This document shows, piece by piece, positions 1 through 8,752 of a DNA stretch of 64,000 bases (within the stretch, counting starts at the first letter, position 1; each line of letters opens with the position of its first letter). The position numbers and the translations under genes are program-made. The notes under the pieces are model-generated. The model saw only the letters and a program-made list of their open reading frames with translations. It did no database searches and had not been told where the DNA came from. Source of the DNA: Deltaproteobacteria bacterium (lineage in GTDB: Bacteria > Desulfobacterota > DSM-4660 > Desulfatiglandales > HGW-15); assembly GCA_020060215.1 (NCBI GenBank), contig JAGVAP010000009.1:62001-126000 (forward strand). Direction: 5' to 3'.

Positions 1-195
1 GCGATCCTTGAAAACGATCCTGCCCTTGTTCGGGCGATAGATGCCGTTGATGCAGTTGAACAGGGTCGTTTTCCCCGCACCGTTCGGACCGATGATGGCA
101 AAGATCTGACCTTGCTGGACCTCGAAGCTCACATTGCTGAGTGCATCCAGCCCGCCGAAGGAAATGGAGAGACTCTCGACTTTGAAAAAGGACAT
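1..195 (-). CDS. livG: Branched-chain amino acid type ABC transporter ATP-binding protein, partial (LivG-like)
   Basis: N-terminal 65 residues of an ABC ATPase; the rest lies beyond the left edge. The reading runs from an ATG at 193-195 and contains the Walker A motif GPNGAGKTT followed by FNCINGIYRPNKGRI, the pattern of LivG ATPases of branched-chain amino acid importers. The protein would power import through the LivH/LivM permeases encoded just upstream on the same strand (1691-3799), with the binding protein at 308-1495. LivF is not seen and may lie further left. The family call is firm; the substrate is unknown. Confidence 0.85.
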   Translation of the reverse strand, partial: MSFFKVESLSISFGGLDALSNVSFEVQQGQIFAIIGPNGAGKTTLFNCINGIYRPNKGRIVFKDR

Positions 196-307
196 CGTTC
201 GACGCTCGATATTCCATGCCGGACACTCGATGCCGATCCCGGATGTCCGATGCGGTTTCTTTCCTTACATCCAGCATCCAGGATCAAGCATCCAGCATCT
301 GTTCCTG

Positions 308-1495
308 TCAATTTGGTTCAAACCAGTCGGTCAGCTGTTTGGCCTTTCCTTCGTCCAGACACTGTGAAAGGAACACCTCGTTCTGGCCCTGCCGGCAGAG
401 CAGATCATTCGGCTCAAACCTGTCATAACTGACACGGCCGAAGATCCCTTTGAAGTCCCGGATGGTCTCCATCGCCTGAACGAATCGCTCCCGGGTCAGG
501 TCCCTTCCGGCCCTTTTCAGCCCCTCGACCATGGGTTCCACAAAGCCGATGCCCGCATAGAAGAATACCCCCCATCGCTCACCCTTGGCCGCATACTTCT
601 CAAAGGCCTTCCTGTACTTCTGCATCAGAGGCGACGTGGCGTCCGGCAGCTCGCCGAAATTGGTTACAATGACGTCCTTCCAGAGCCCTTTGCTGATCTG
701 CATCATGAGCGGGAAATCGGAGCAGGTACTGGTGCTCATCCACTGGGGGTTGAACTGCATGGCCTTGGCCGTCCCCACGAGCCTTACGGCGTGGACCGGT
801 GTGACCCAGAGGAGCACCACATCGGCGTCCGCCTTCTTGATCTGCATGATGTGGGGCTTCATATCCGTGTCCGCCTGCTCGACCGGAACCTGTGCGACGA
901 GCTTCAGACCGTGCCTGGAGAGCTCCTTCTCGGCCCCGGCAACCCCGTTCTTCCCGTAATCGTCGTTCTGGTAGGCAATGGCGATCCGCTTTTTCCCCAG
1001 CTTGGTCACGGCATAGCCGCTGAGGGCTTTGGCTTCTGAATAATAGAGCGGATAGACCGCAAAGAGGTGTTTCTGGGGAGGGGTGATCCAGTGGAGGGAG
1101 CCTGCAGCAGGGCCGACCCACGGCACCTTCCTTTCCATGAGGTAGTCCTTCACCGCCAGCCCGCAGGCAGTGCCCACCCCTGACGCCCAGCCGAAGATCC
1201 CCACACCTTCCTGGAGCTCCTTCACGCCCGCCTTGGTCTTGGCCGGATTGTAGCCGTCATCGAACATGTGGTATTCGATCTTGCGGCCGTTGATCCCGCC
1301 TTCCTCGTTGATCATCTGAAAGTAGACGCCGGTCCCCCTGGCGACGGCCCCCCACGGCGCGGCCGGACCGGTCTGCGGTCCCCACTGTCCGATGTGGATC
1401 ACCGTATCGGTCACGCCTTCCTCGGCGGAGACCGGAAACGCGACACCCAGGATCCCGAGGAACACCAATAGCACCCACGTTCTTCTTGCTTTCAT
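308..1495 (-). CDS. ABC transporter periplasmic substrate-binding protein (LivK/peripla_BP_6 type)
   Basis: A 395-residue secreted binding protein. Residues 1-24 are a signal peptide (basic MKARR, hydrophobic core, cleavage near VSA-EE). The mature part begins with IHIGQWGPQTGPAA and continues with INEEGGINGRKIEY, typical of type I periplasmic binding proteins of the Liv/amide/urea importers. The start ATG is preceded by a strong AAGGAGGGG ribosome site. It lies between the permease genes and the ATPase gene on the same strand, so it should deliver substrate to that importer. Gene neighbours do not identify the substrate; amino acids, amides and aromatic or carboxylic acids are all known for this family. 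Confidence 0.9.
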   Translation of the reverse strand: MKARRTWVLLVFLGILGVAFPVSAEEGVTDTVIHIGQWGPQTGPAAPWGAVARGTGVYFQMINEEGGINGRKIEYHMFDDGYNPAKTKAGVKELQEGVGIFGWASGVGTACGLAVKDYLMERKVPWVGPAAGSLHWITPPQKHLFAVYPLYYSEAKALSGYAVTKLGKKRIAIAYQNDDYGKNGVAGAEKELSRHGLKLVAQVPVEQADTDMKPHIMQIKKADADVVLLWVTPVHAVRLVGTAKAMQFNPQWMSTSTCSDFPLMMQISKGLWKDVIVTNFGELPDATSPLMQKYRKAFEKYAAKGERWGVFFYAGIGFVEPMVEGLKRAGRDLTRERFVQAMETIRDFKGIFGRVSYDRFEPNDLLCRQGQNEVFLSQCLDEGKAKQLTDWFEPN

Positions 1496-1690
1496 GAACC
1501 CCTCCTTGGAATAAAGGTTGAAAGGTAATCGCTCGCTGCTGGTCTTTTCGACCTTGAACCTTGGACGTTGGACCCTGAACCTTGCTTCATCAGGTTTCCG
1601 GTTCGGCGTTCCGAGTTCCTACGGCTCCGCCGGTTGGGGGTCTATAAGCTTTGGCCCCTGAACCTTTGAACCTCCAGACCTCATGAGGAT

Positions 1691-2566
1691 CTACACCTTC
1701 TTCACATAATGCCGGGCGAACAACCCGCTCGGCTTGATGCACAGGACCAGGACGATGATGAAAAAGGCGACCACCGACTTGAATTCGATGGAGACGTAGC
1801 CGCCGAAGAGATTCTCGATGATGCCGATCATATACGCCCCGAACACCGAACCCGGCAAAGAGGTCATCCCCCCGAGCACGGCCGAGGCAAAACCCTTGAG
1901 CATGGGGTCCCACATCATGTAAGGCTGCATGGTCGTGGGGGCGATGAGGAGCCCCGCCACACACCCGACCAGGGAGGAGATGCCCCAGGTGATCATCAGG
2001 ATCCTGTTCGTGCGGATGCCCATGAGTCGGGCTGCGACCGGATTCTGCTGGGTCGCTTTCATGGCCACGCCGACCTTTGAAAAGCGAAGAAAGAGGAAGA
2101 GGATGATCATGGTCGCGAGGGCTACGATGAAGGTCAGCACCTCGAGGGAGCTCACGAAGATGTCGCCGAAGGCGACACTGTCGTAAGGGGAGATCGGAAA
2201 GGGCATGGTCTTCGGGTCCGCCCCGAATTTCCAGGAGACGAACCCCATGAGGACCATCTCGAGGCCGATCGTGATGATGATCATGCCGAGCACATTGGGT
2301 TCCTTGGCCCTTCTGAGCACCGCGAACTCCAGGAAAAAACCCAGGAGGACCGCAAAGAGGAGGGCCCCGGGGAATGCGATGTAAAAAGGGAAACCGTGGA
2401 ACTCGAGAACCATGAAAGTGAGGAAGACGACCAGGAGGGCCATCTCGCCCTGGGCGAAATTGACCACCTCGGAGGTCTTGTAGATGATCACCATCGCAAG
2501 GCCCATCAGGGCATACGAGCTGCCGACGGCGATTCCGCTGGCCAGCATCTGGACGAATTCAACCAT
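1691..2566 (-). CDS. livH: Branched-chain amino acid type ABC transporter permease (LivH-like)
   Basis: A 291-residue inner-membrane permease with about eight hydrophobic segments. It contains the LivH signature YKTSEVVNFAQGEM near residue 30 and a C-terminal stretch ending in IKPSGLFARHYVKKV. I use the ATG at 2564-2566 (MVEFVQMLASG) because the frame stays open another 33 codons upstream only through low-complexity intergenic sequence, and a GGAG lies 10 bases before this ATG. It pairs with LivM, encoded at 2750-3799 and transcribed ahead of it, to form the membrane channel of the importer. Confidence 0.9.
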   Translation of the reverse strand: MVEFVQMLASGIAVGSSYALMGLAMVIIYKTSEVVNFAQGEMALLVVFLTFMVLEFHGFPFYIAFPGALLFAVLLGFFLEFAVLRRAKEPNVLGMIIITIGLEMVLMGFVSWKFGADPKTMPFPISPYDSVAFGDIFVSSLEVLTFIVALATMIILFLFLRFSKVGVAMKATQQNPVAARLMGIRTNRILMITWGISSLVGCVAGLLIAPTTMQPYMMWDPMLKGFASAVLGGMTSLPGSVFGAYMIGIIENLFGGYVSIEFKSVVAFFIIVLVLCIKPSGLFARHYVKKV

Positions 2567-2749
2567 AATAAAATGGCTCCGCAATTTTATCGGAAGCGGC
2601 TCCGCCGCTTCAGGAGAGTAATCCCGACCAGGCCCTCTCAAGAAAAGCCGCAAGCGCTTGCGCAACAGAACCGCTCCGGAACCCGCTTTGGTTCATTCCT
2701 CTCGGATCGGCGGAGCCGCGCTTTCTTTCAAAAACGGACCGGTCCGTTC

Positions 2750-3799
2750 TTAAAAGGGCCAGGTCCTCCAGTATATCTTCGTCCTGATCCAGAACCCGTA
2801 AATCCCGAGGGGCTCGAACAGCATGATCAGGACCATGATCAGTCCATAGAGAATGAACTGGATGTTCGAAACCCCGGTGATGGAAAAGTAGCTCTGGGAG
2901 AGGGCCTCGAGCCACTCCCCGACATAGGGAATGCTCAGGATGTTGCGCAGCTCCAGATCCAGCCAGGACAGCAGGCAGGCCCCTGCGATGGCGCCGAAAA
3001 GGGAGCCAAGACCGCCTACGACGACCATGGCCAGGAACATGATGGACATGAGCAGGCTGAAGAGCTCCGGCTCGATGAAACGGAGGACGAATGCATAGAG
3101 CCCTCCGGCAAGTCCGGTGTAGAACGCGCTGACCGCAAAGGCGAGGGTCTTGTAGAGCACCAGGTTTACGCCCATGGTCTCCGCTGCGATGTCGGCGTCG
3201 CGGATGGCCACAAAGGCGCGCCCTACCTTGGTCTTGATGATATTCCTGGCGGCAAGGGTCATGATGACCAGGATGGTGACGAGAAGGTAGTAGAAGTCGC
3301 GATCGGTGTTCAGGTGCCACGGACCGATCGTCAGCTCGGGGGTATGGAGGCCCTGTCGACCTCCGAAATACTCGATGCGGCCGATGACCCGGGTGACGGT
3401 GAGGCCGAACCCCAGCGTTGCAATGGAGAGATACGGACCTTCCAGCCGCAGGGCCGGAAGTCCCAGGAGAAAACCGAAAAGGGCCGCGATAAGGGCTGCC
3501 GCGAGCAGCGCGAGCAGAAACGGAAAGCTCGCCTTGGCCATCAGGATGGTGGTTGCAAATGCGCCGATGGCGAAAAAGCCTGCATGTCCCAGGGAGATCT
3601 GCCCCGTGTATCCCACGAGAAGATTGAGTCCGATGGCCACAAGGATATTGATGGCCATGTAGTTGGCGACATAGACGTAGTAGTTCTTGAACAGAAAAGG
3701 GAAGACGGCGAGGAAGACGATGAGGGCGGCAAACCAGAAGACGACGACCGGCGAGGTGAAGAGCTGCACGTCCTCATAATAGTCCCTCTTCATGTCCAT
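2750..3799 (-). CDS. livM: Branched-chain amino acid type ABC transporter permease (LivM-like)
   Basis: A 349-residue permease with about ten hydrophobic segments. Recognisable LivM motifs are LVGYTGQISLGHAGFFAIGAF near residues 60-80 and GGLGSLFGAIAGA near 245. The length fits the family. It is the first gene of the minus-strand liv group here and is followed by a 183-base spacer and livH. The spacer holds only GC-rich sequence with no recognised signal. A long open frame on the opposite strand (2396-3946) is an antisense shadow. Confidence 0.9.
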   Translation of the reverse strand: MDMKRDYYEDVQLFTSPVVVFWFAALIVFLAVFPFLFKNYYVYVANYMAINILVAIGLNLLVGYTGQISLGHAGFFAIGAFATTILMAKASFPFLLALLAAALIAALFGFLLGLPALRLEGPYLSIATLGFGLTVTRVIGRIEYFGGRQGLHTPELTIGPWHLNTDRDFYYLLVTILVIMTLAARNIIKTKVGRAFVAIRDADIAAETMGVNLVLYKTLAFAVSAFYTGLAGGLYAFVLRFIEPELFSLLMSIMFLAMVVVGGLGSLFGAIAGACLLSWLDLELRNILSIPYVGEWLEALSQSYFSITGVSNIQFILYGLIMVLIMLFEPLGIYGFWIRTKIYWRTWPF

Positions 3800-3854
3800 A
3801 GGTCGATTCTCCTTCCACCACTCGAAGGGACGGCATCGTTACGGGAGAAGATGA

Positions 3855-4223
3855 TCAGTCCTTGTTCTTTTCCACCACTTTCTGATAATAGATCTGTTTC
3901 TCCTCGAGAAGAGGCGACTTTTTGCCCATCAGGTTCAATTTCATGATCTTGAAGTTGATCTTCTTGATGAGCTTATACCTCTCCTTCTCGTCCGGGAGGC
4001 TCGCCAGGAGGTCTTCCATCTGCCTGATCTCCCGTTTTTCCTGCAGTTCAGGGGGAAGGCAGTTCGCGTTTTTCAGAATCTTGTAGGCCACACGGAGGTC
4101 CTCGGGGACATGGCTTTCGTCCTCCAGCTTCAGGGGCTTCCCGTGCCCCGGGAGATGATCGAATTCTCCCCTCTCCTGGGCCTCCAGGATTCTCTGCTCA
4201 ACCATTCGGAGGTAATCGAACAT
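3855..4223 (-). CDS. DUF1992 (DnaJC28-like) domain protein
   Basis: A small soluble protein of 122 residues matching the DUF1992 family, whose core is RILEAQERGEFDHLPGHGKPL followed by a region rich in charged helices (residues about 12-100). Members occur alone in bacteria and as the C-terminal part of DnaJ homologue C28; their biochemical role is not established. The chosen ATG (MFDYLRMVEQ) is the first start that matches family N-termini. A TTG 48 bases upstream would add residues that look unrelated. No clear ribosome site precedes either start. It is 55 bases from livM and may be transcribed separately. Confidence 0.75.
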   Translation of the reverse strand: MFDYLRMVEQRILEAQERGEFDHLPGHGKPLKLEDESHVPEDLRVAYKILKNANCLPPELQEKREIRQMEDLLASLPDEKERYKLIKKINFKIMKLNLMGKKSPLLEEKQIYYQKVVEKNKD

Positions 4224-4544
4224 AAAAAAAAGACGCGTAGAAACTGCGGCTCTCCTCAAGAAGGGCAGCAAGGGATTTGGAGGGGTCGACCCCCACCGGT
4301 TCGCCCTTTAATATACAATCCCGCAGCCATTTGCAAGCTCATCCTGTGACAAGACTTCAGCCCTGTGATGAGGTGGCACAGGGTCTCTTTTTCAGAAACG
4401 AAGAGGTACAACCCGGGAAAGCCCATGAACCCGCGTACACCCGGAACATGGGAATGAAGGAACGGCGGATAGGAGGGTGTGCGGCGGACAGCCGGGTGTT
4501 CAAAGCTCTTGACACCCTGGAAGCGGCTTTCTATATCTGGCCTA

Positions 4545-5009
4545 ATGATCGATGAATCGGACAAGAAGGTGATCGCCCTCATCCAGGGGGACCTGGACCT
4601 GGCCCCGCGTCCCTTTGCGCGTGCGGCCGAAATGGCGGGCATGAGCGAAGAGGAATTCATTGCGAGAGTGAGGTCCCTGAAGGAGAGGGGGGTGATCCGC
4701 AGGTTCGGCGCCACCCTTCGCCATCAGGAGGCGGGGTTCAGTTCCAATGCGATGGTCGCGTGGATCGTCCCCGGGGAGAAGGTGGAGGAAGTCGGCCGGA
4801 CCATGGCCGGATTCAAAGAGGTGACCCACTGCTATCAGAGGGTCCCTCGCAAGGGGTGGCCCTACAATCTGTACACCATGATTCATGGCGATAACCGGGA
4901 CCAGTGTATCCGCATCGCGGCGCGCATGTCGATGGAGAGCGGCGTCAAGGAATACGCCCTGCTGTTCAGTGAGAAGGAGTTCAAGAAGACGAGTATGGCT
5001 TACTTCTAG
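4545..5009 (+). CDS. ahb: Siroheme decarboxylase subunit (AhbA/AhbB, Lrp/AsnC-like)
   Basis: A 154-residue protein with an N-terminal Lrp/AsnC-type winged helix (residues 1-55) and a C-terminal ferredoxin-like domain. The stretches IRRFGATLRHQEAGFSSNAM and VTHCYQR...WPYNLYTM are characteristic of siroheme decarboxylase subunits, which convert siroheme to didecarboxysiroheme in the alternative heme pathway of sulfate reducers, denitrifiers (heme d1) and archaea. Known enzymes are heterodimers of two such paralogues; only one is in the window, and I cannot say whether it is AhbA or AhbB. It is followed 70 bases downstream by hemL, an upstream step of the same pathway. The start ATG (MIDESDKK) is favoured over upstream in-frame starts by family alignment. 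Confidence 0.85.
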   Translation: MIDESDKKVIALIQGDLDLAPRPFARAAEMAGMSEEEFIARVRSLKERGVIRRFGATLRHQEAGFSSNAMVAWIVPGEKVEEVGRTMAGFKEVTHCYQRVPRKGWPYNLYTMIHGDNRDQCIRIAARMSMESGVKEYALLFSEKEFKKTSMAYF

Positions 5010-5079
5010 CGCCTGAAAGCGCTAAAAGAGTCGGTCTTTGATTGCTAACCACTTACAACCCGCATTCCAAGGAAAGCTT

Positions 5080-6381
5080 ATGAATCTACCAAGGCCGCAG
5101 AAGAACGAGAGGTCCAGATCCCTGTTTGAAAAAGCCAAACAACTCATCCCCGGGGGCGTAAACAGCCCCGTAAGGGCGGGGAAGGCCGTCGGAATGGATC
5201 CTCCTTTCATCGCAAAGGCGCGGGGAGCCTACTTGTGGGATGTAGACGGAAACCGGTTCATCGATTATGTCTGCTCCTGGGGACCGATGATCCTCGGTCA
5301 CGGCCACCCTGAGGTGCTGAAGGCCCTCAAGTCCGCGATCGGAAAAGGGACGAGTTACGGGGCGCCCACGGAACTGGAAGTGGAGATGGCGGAGATCATC
5401 ACCCGGATGGTCCCCTCGATGGAGATGGTCCGAATGGTGAACTCCGGCACCGAGGCCACCATGAGCGCCATCCGGCTGGCCCGGGGCTTCACCGGGAGGG
5501 ATAAGGTCGTGAAGTTCGAGGGCTGCTACCACGGGCATGGGGACAGTCTGCTGGTTTCGGCGGGCTCCGGGGTGGCCACGCTCTGCATCCCGGGCTGCCC
5601 GGGAGTGCCCGAGGGACTCGCCTGCCATACCATTTCGCTTCCATTCAATGATCCTGAAGCGGTTGCGCGTGCATTTGAGCGGTACGGGCAGGAGATCGCG
5701 GCAGTGATCGTGGAACCCGTGCCCGGCAACATGGGAGTCGTTGTCCCGGAAGAGGGGTTCCTGGAGGGGTTGAGGGAGATGACCCTGAAAAACGCCGCCC
5801 TCCTGATCTTCGACGAGGTGATCACCGGGTTCCGGGTGAGCCCGGGGGGGGCTCAGCAGCTTTACGGGATCAAGCCCGACCTGACCTGCCTGGGAAAGAT
5901 CATCGGCGGCGGACTGCCGGTGGGCGCGTATGGCGGTAGAAGAGACATCATGGAGAAAATGGCCCCGGAAGGGTCGATTTACCAGGCCGGAACCCTTGCC
6001 GGAAACCCCCTGGCCATGTCGGCGGGGATCGCAACCCTGAAGGGACTCGAGAGCGGAGAAGTGCACCGTCAACTCGATCAGAAGGGCGAATTCCTCTTCT
6101 CCGGGCTCAAGGAAGCGGCCTCGGAGGCGGGCGTTGCTGTTGTCGTGAATCGGGTGGGCTCCATGGGGTCGCTCTTCTTTGCCGAACGGTCCGTCAGGGA
6201 CTTTGCATCGGCCAAGGCGGGCGACAGCGAGCTGTTCAAGCGGTTCTATGCAAACATGCTCAGACAAGGGATTTACCTGGCCCCCTCCGCCTACGAAAGC
6301 TGGTTCCTGTCCGCGGCCCACGAGGAGGAGCATCTAAAGAAAACGATCGATTGCGCAAGGAAAAGTTTCAAGAAGCTCTGA
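5080..6381 (+). CDS. hemL: Glutamate-1-semialdehyde 2,1-aminomutase
   Basis: A PLP-dependent aminomutase of 433 residues making 5-aminolevulinate from glutamate-1-semialdehyde in the C5 tetrapyrrole route. Visible marks are the N-terminal [15 protein letters not shown], the central [16 protein letters not shown], and [15 protein letters not shown], whose Lys carries the PLP Schiff base. The ATG at 5080 has AAGGA six bases upstream; an upstream TTG in frame (5038) is less likely. Pairing with the siroheme decarboxylase gene suggests co-regulated heme synthesis. Confidence 0.95.
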   Translation: MNLPRPQKNERSRSLFEKAKQLIPGGVNSPVRAGKAVGMDPPFIAKARGAYLWDVDGNRFIDYVCSWGPMILGHGHPEVLKALKSAIGKGTSYGAPTELEVEMAEIITRMVPSMEMVRMVNSGTEATMSAIRLARGFTGRDKVVKFEGCYHGHGDSLLVSAGSGVATLCIPGCPGVPEGLACHTISLPFNDPEAVARAFERYGQEIAAVIVEPVPGNMGVVVPEEGFLEGLREMTLKNAALLIFDEVITGFRVSPGGAQQLYGIKPDLTCLGKIIGGGLPVGAYGGRRDIMEKMAPEGSIYQAGTLAGNPLAMSAGIATLKGLESGEVHRQLDQKGEFLFSGLKEAASEAGVAVVVNRVGSMGSLFFAERSVRDFASAKAGDSELFKRFYANMLRQGIYLAPSAYESWFLSAAHEEEHLKKTIDCARKSFKKL

Positions 6382-6799
6382 ATGCGTAATCGGATAAGCT
6401 TCAGTATGAATGAATATCGTTGGAGCCCTATTCCTGTAGGAGCAAGCTCCTGCTTGCCGATTCTTTCAGTTCCGAGAAGATCGCAAGCAGGAGCTTGCTC
6501 CAGAAGACCACCAGGACTGTTCGATCATTCTTGCCACCTCCGGGGGCAAGCGGCCGGGGCTGACCTCGGTGAAAGATGACAAGGGAGTCGCTACGAGACC
6601 CCCCGGGGGGGGGCCTCATCAAACCGCCCGTTTACTGGTGGTATTGATTCCACGAAGAGCACGAAGAGGGACCGGCTGGAGAGAAAAGAGGGGCTTCCCC
6701 TGAACCCTGAATACTTCTACTTACTTGTTGACTTACGCCAAAACGGTGTGGTAGAGACTTTCCGTCTACCGCCTGCCAGCGCGACGCTGGGCTTGCCTG
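6382..6799. other. Intergenic region hemL-atpZ, with a REP-like palindrome
   Basis: 418 bases without a convincing gene. It contains a palindromic element at 6435-6502 (arms TGTAGGAGCAAGCTCCTGC and GCAAGCAGGAGCTTGCTCCA) and a short CACGAAGAGCACGAAG string near 6653-6670 that resembles other repeats in the window. A 65-codon frame starting right at 6382 runs through the repeat and looks spurious. No clear promoter for the atp genes was found. Confidence 0.6.
6435..6502. repeat. REP-like GTAGGAGC palindrome, copy 1
   Basis: Two inverted copies of a TGTAGGAGCAAGCTCCTGC unit separated by about 27 bases. Related single units are at 40604-40631 and 51125-51144. The unit resembles extragenic palindromes (REP) known from many Proteobacteria. 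No transposase of the REP-associated type was seen in the window. Confidence 0.7.
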
Positions 6800-7015
6800 A
6801 TGGATAAAGACACAAAAGAGATGATCAGGACCCTCGGATACGTAAGCACCGTCGGCCTTGCCATGGCTTTTTCCATCGGGATAGGCGCCCTGATCGGTGT
6901 CTACCTGGATGGCAAGTTCGGGACAGCGCCGTGGCTTCTGATTGTCTTTACCGGGTTCGGGATAGCGGCGGCGTTCAAGAATCTCCACATGATGTACAAG
7001 AAGACGAAGAAATAA
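6800..7015 (+). CDS. atpZ: AtpZ/AtpI-like small membrane protein of the ATP synthase operon
   Basis: A 71-residue protein with two membrane segments (about 15-35 and 43-60), and GALIGVYLDGKFGTAPW between them, as in AtpZ-type proteins at the head of bacterial Fo operons. AtpZ/AtpI proteins are thought to help assemble the c-ring or carry Mg/Ca ions. It is followed five bases later by atpI, then atpB and atpE, forming a clear operon. The call rests on topology, motif and context. Confidence 0.75.
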   Translation: MDKDTKEMIRTLGYVSTVGLAMAFSIGIGALIGVYLDGKFGTAPWLLIVFTGFGIAAAFKNLHMMYKKTKK

Positions 7016-7020
7016 AAGGG

Positions 7021-7410
7021 ATGGACTGGAAGACGCTCTACAGGGAACTGCGCGTCCTGAACTGGGTCATCCTGCTGATCCTTTCCTCCGCCAGCTTTGC
7101 CTTCTGGGGGAGGTCGCAAGGTGTGGGGGTCTTTGTGGGCGGGTTGATCATCATTGCCAACTTCGGCATCCTTCAGCACACGATCTCCCGGGCCTTTGCG
7201 CTGGGCGGGAACATGAAAAAGGGAAAGGCGTCCATCATCACCAAATATTACTTCAGGCTCCTGGGGTTGGGGGTGGTCCTGTATCTGCTGGTGGCACAGG
7301 GCCGCGTGGACCCGGTCGGAATGGCCGTGGGACTCTCCACCATATCCCTGAGCATCGTTATCGTAGGCATTCAGAAGGCGATCCGAATCAAGAACGAGGG
7401 GGCACTCTGA
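7021..7410 (+). CDS. atpI: ATP synthase subunit I
   Basis: A 129-residue membrane protein with four hydrophobic segments (about 15-33, 38-58, 76-92 and 98-118), matching ATP synthase protein I, a c-ring assembly factor. The ATG at 7021 lies five bases after the atpZ stop with AAAAGGG just upstream; longer in-frame starts would overlap atpZ. It is followed directly by atpB. The sequence is weakly conserved, as usual for this family, so the call leans on position. Confidence 0.8.
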   Translation: MDWKTLYRELRVLNWVILLILSSASFAFWGRSQGVGVFVGGLIIIANFGILQHTISRAFALGGNMKKGKASIITKYYFRLLGLGVVLYLLVAQGRVDPVGMAVGLSTISLSIVIVGIQKAIRIKNEGAL

Positions 7411-7412
7411 GG

Positions 7413-8102
7413 ATGGAGCATCATTATTACTTTCTGAACGAGATACTGACCGCCATGGGGCTCGGCCATTTTGCCCATGCCTTCTCCCACGTGATCCACT
7501 CCTGGCTGGTCATGGCCGTCCTGGTCATAGGGGCGGCTCTTCTGGTCAAAGGGATTCAGCTCGTCCCCAGGACAGGGCAGAACCTGCTGGAGATCGTGGT
7601 CGGGGGGTTGGAGAACTTCATGGTGGAGATCACCGGAGAAGAGGGCAAGGCCTTCTTCCCGTTCATCGGTACCATCTTTCTCTACATCCTGGTCTCGAAC
7701 CTGCTGGGATTGATCCCCGGTTTCTTCTCCCCGACCGCCAACCTGAATACCACGCTTTCTCTCGCGGTCTGCACCTTCGTCCTTACCCACATCATCGGGA
7801 TCAAATACCATGGCATGAAGTACGTGAAGCACTTCCTGGGTCCGGTATGGGCCCTTGCACCGCTGATGGTCATCATCGAGCTCATCGGTCATTTCGCCCG
7901 GGTCATGTCCCTCAGCGTGCGGCTCTTCGGGAATATCTTCGGGAAGGAAAAGATCCTGGGCATCCTTTTCGCCCTCGCCGGGCTTTACCTCGCCCCGCTG
8001 CCGATCCTCTTTCTGGGGATCCTGGTCAGCTTTATCCAGGCGGTGGTCTTTATGCTCCTCTCCATCGTCTACTTCGCCGGGGCCATGGAGGAAGCCCACT
8101 GA
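7413..8102 (+). CDS. atpB: ATP synthase Fo subunit a
   Basis: A 229-residue membrane subunit forming the ion half-channels beside the c-ring. The conserved helix LSVRLFGNIFGKEKILGILF (residues about 168-187) carries the essential Arg; FFPFIGTIFLYILVSNLLGLIPG near 88-110 is also typical. It starts two bases after the atpI stop, implying translational coupling. It is separated from atpE by 187 bases holding a palindromic repeat, unusual inside an atp operon. Confidence 0.93.
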   Translation: MEHHYYFLNEILTAMGLGHFAHAFSHVIHSWLVMAVLVIGAALLVKGIQLVPRTGQNLLEIVVGGLENFMVEITGEEGKAFFPFIGTIFLYILVSNLLGLIPGFFSPTANLNTTLSLAVCTFVLTHIIGIKYHGMKYVKHFLGPVWALAPLMVIIELIGHFARVMSLSVRLFGNIFGKEKILGILFALAGLYLAPLPILFLGILVSFIQAVVFMLLSIVYFAGAMEEAH

Positions 8103-8157
8103 GGAAAGGGGGAAGTCGGAAAGCGGAATTCGGAATACGGCAGGAGTGAAGGCTCAG

Positions 8158-8222
8158 CCACAAAGACAACAAGACACGAAGAAAGACCATGTAGTTCCTT
8201 GGTGGCTTCGTGTCTTCGTGGC
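8158..8222. repeat. CACGAAG palindromic repeat between atpB and atpE
   Basis: An imperfect hairpin: the left arm has CCACAAAGACAACAAGACACG, written as tandem ACNAAG units, and the right arm has CTTCGTGTCTTCGTGGC. Related elements lie at 33437-33482 and 54056-54122. Here it sits inside the Fo operon, so it would form a stem in the atpB-atpE mRNA. Confidence 0.75.
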
Positions 8223-8289
8223 GGGATTTCTCGTGGAAGAAGGCAAAGAAGTGGAAGAAGGCAAAGAAAACAGAAAGGGGGATTGGACA

Positions 8290-8664
8290 TTGAAAAAGAG
8301 TTTCATCAGCACGGCAACGATTGTTCTGGTACTTGGATGGGGGTCGGTCGCCCTGGCGCAGGACGGCTCTGCAGCGGCCGCCGGTCTCTGGAGTTTCTTC
8401 GGAATCGCGATCGCGTGCGGCTTCGGCATCGGCGTGGCGGCACTCGGAACGGGCCTGGGCATGGGGCATGCCATCAATGGGGCCCTGCAGGGGACCGCTC
8501 GTAACCCCGAGGCCGGCGGAAAGATCATGACCACCATGATCATCGGTCTGGCCCTGATCGAGTCGCTCTGTATTTACGCACTGCTGATCTGCTTCATCCT
8601 GGTCTTCAAGATCCCGGACCTGGAGCCGATGCTCGGCGCCATCATCAAGGGTTTCGGCGGCTGA
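8290..8664 (+). CDS. atpE: ATP synthase Fo subunit c
   Basis: A 124-residue c subunit with an N-terminal signal-like extension (LKKSFISTATIVLVLG to VALAQDG), then helix 1 with the glycine-rich run ALGTGLGMGHAINGALQG, the polar loop ARNPEA, and helix 2 with ALIESLCIY, whose Glu is the ion-binding carboxylate. The start is a TTG at 8290 with AAAGGGGG eight bases before it; an open frame extends upstream but only through the repeat. The Gln used by Na+-binding c subunits in helix 1 is Met here, which favours H+, though the Ser after the Glu is kept. A terminator follows, so b, delta and F1 genes must lie elsewhere. Confidence 0.92.
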   Translation: MKKSFISTATIVLVLGWGSVALAQDGSAAAAGLWSFFGIAIACGFGIGVAALGTGLGMGHAINGALQGTARNPEAGGKIMTTMIIGLALIESLCIYALLICFILVFKIPDLEPMLGAIIKGFGG

Positions 8665-8695
8665 TCGAAGCCGGATTACTCTGGAATATTCTTCG

Positions 8696-8723
8696 GGCGG
8701 GTGTCTGACACCCGCCTTTTTTT
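8696..8723 (+). terminator. Rho-independent terminator of the Fo operon
   Basis: Perfect nine-base stem GGCGGGTGT / ACACCCGCC with a CTG loop, followed by seven T residues (8717-8723), 32 bases after the atpE stop. It closes the atpZ-I-B-E operon. Confidence 0.92.
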
Positions 8724-8752
8724 GATCCCAGGGAAGGTGAATCCGTTTTGAC

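Noticed and set aside
2396..3946. 516-codon plus-strand open frame
   Set aside because: Antisense to livM and livH, no family resemblance, rich in His/Asp/Gly typical of shadow frames in GC-rich DNA.
6382..6579. 65-codon frame directly after hemL
   Set aside because: Runs through a REP-like palindrome with no ribosome site or similarity.
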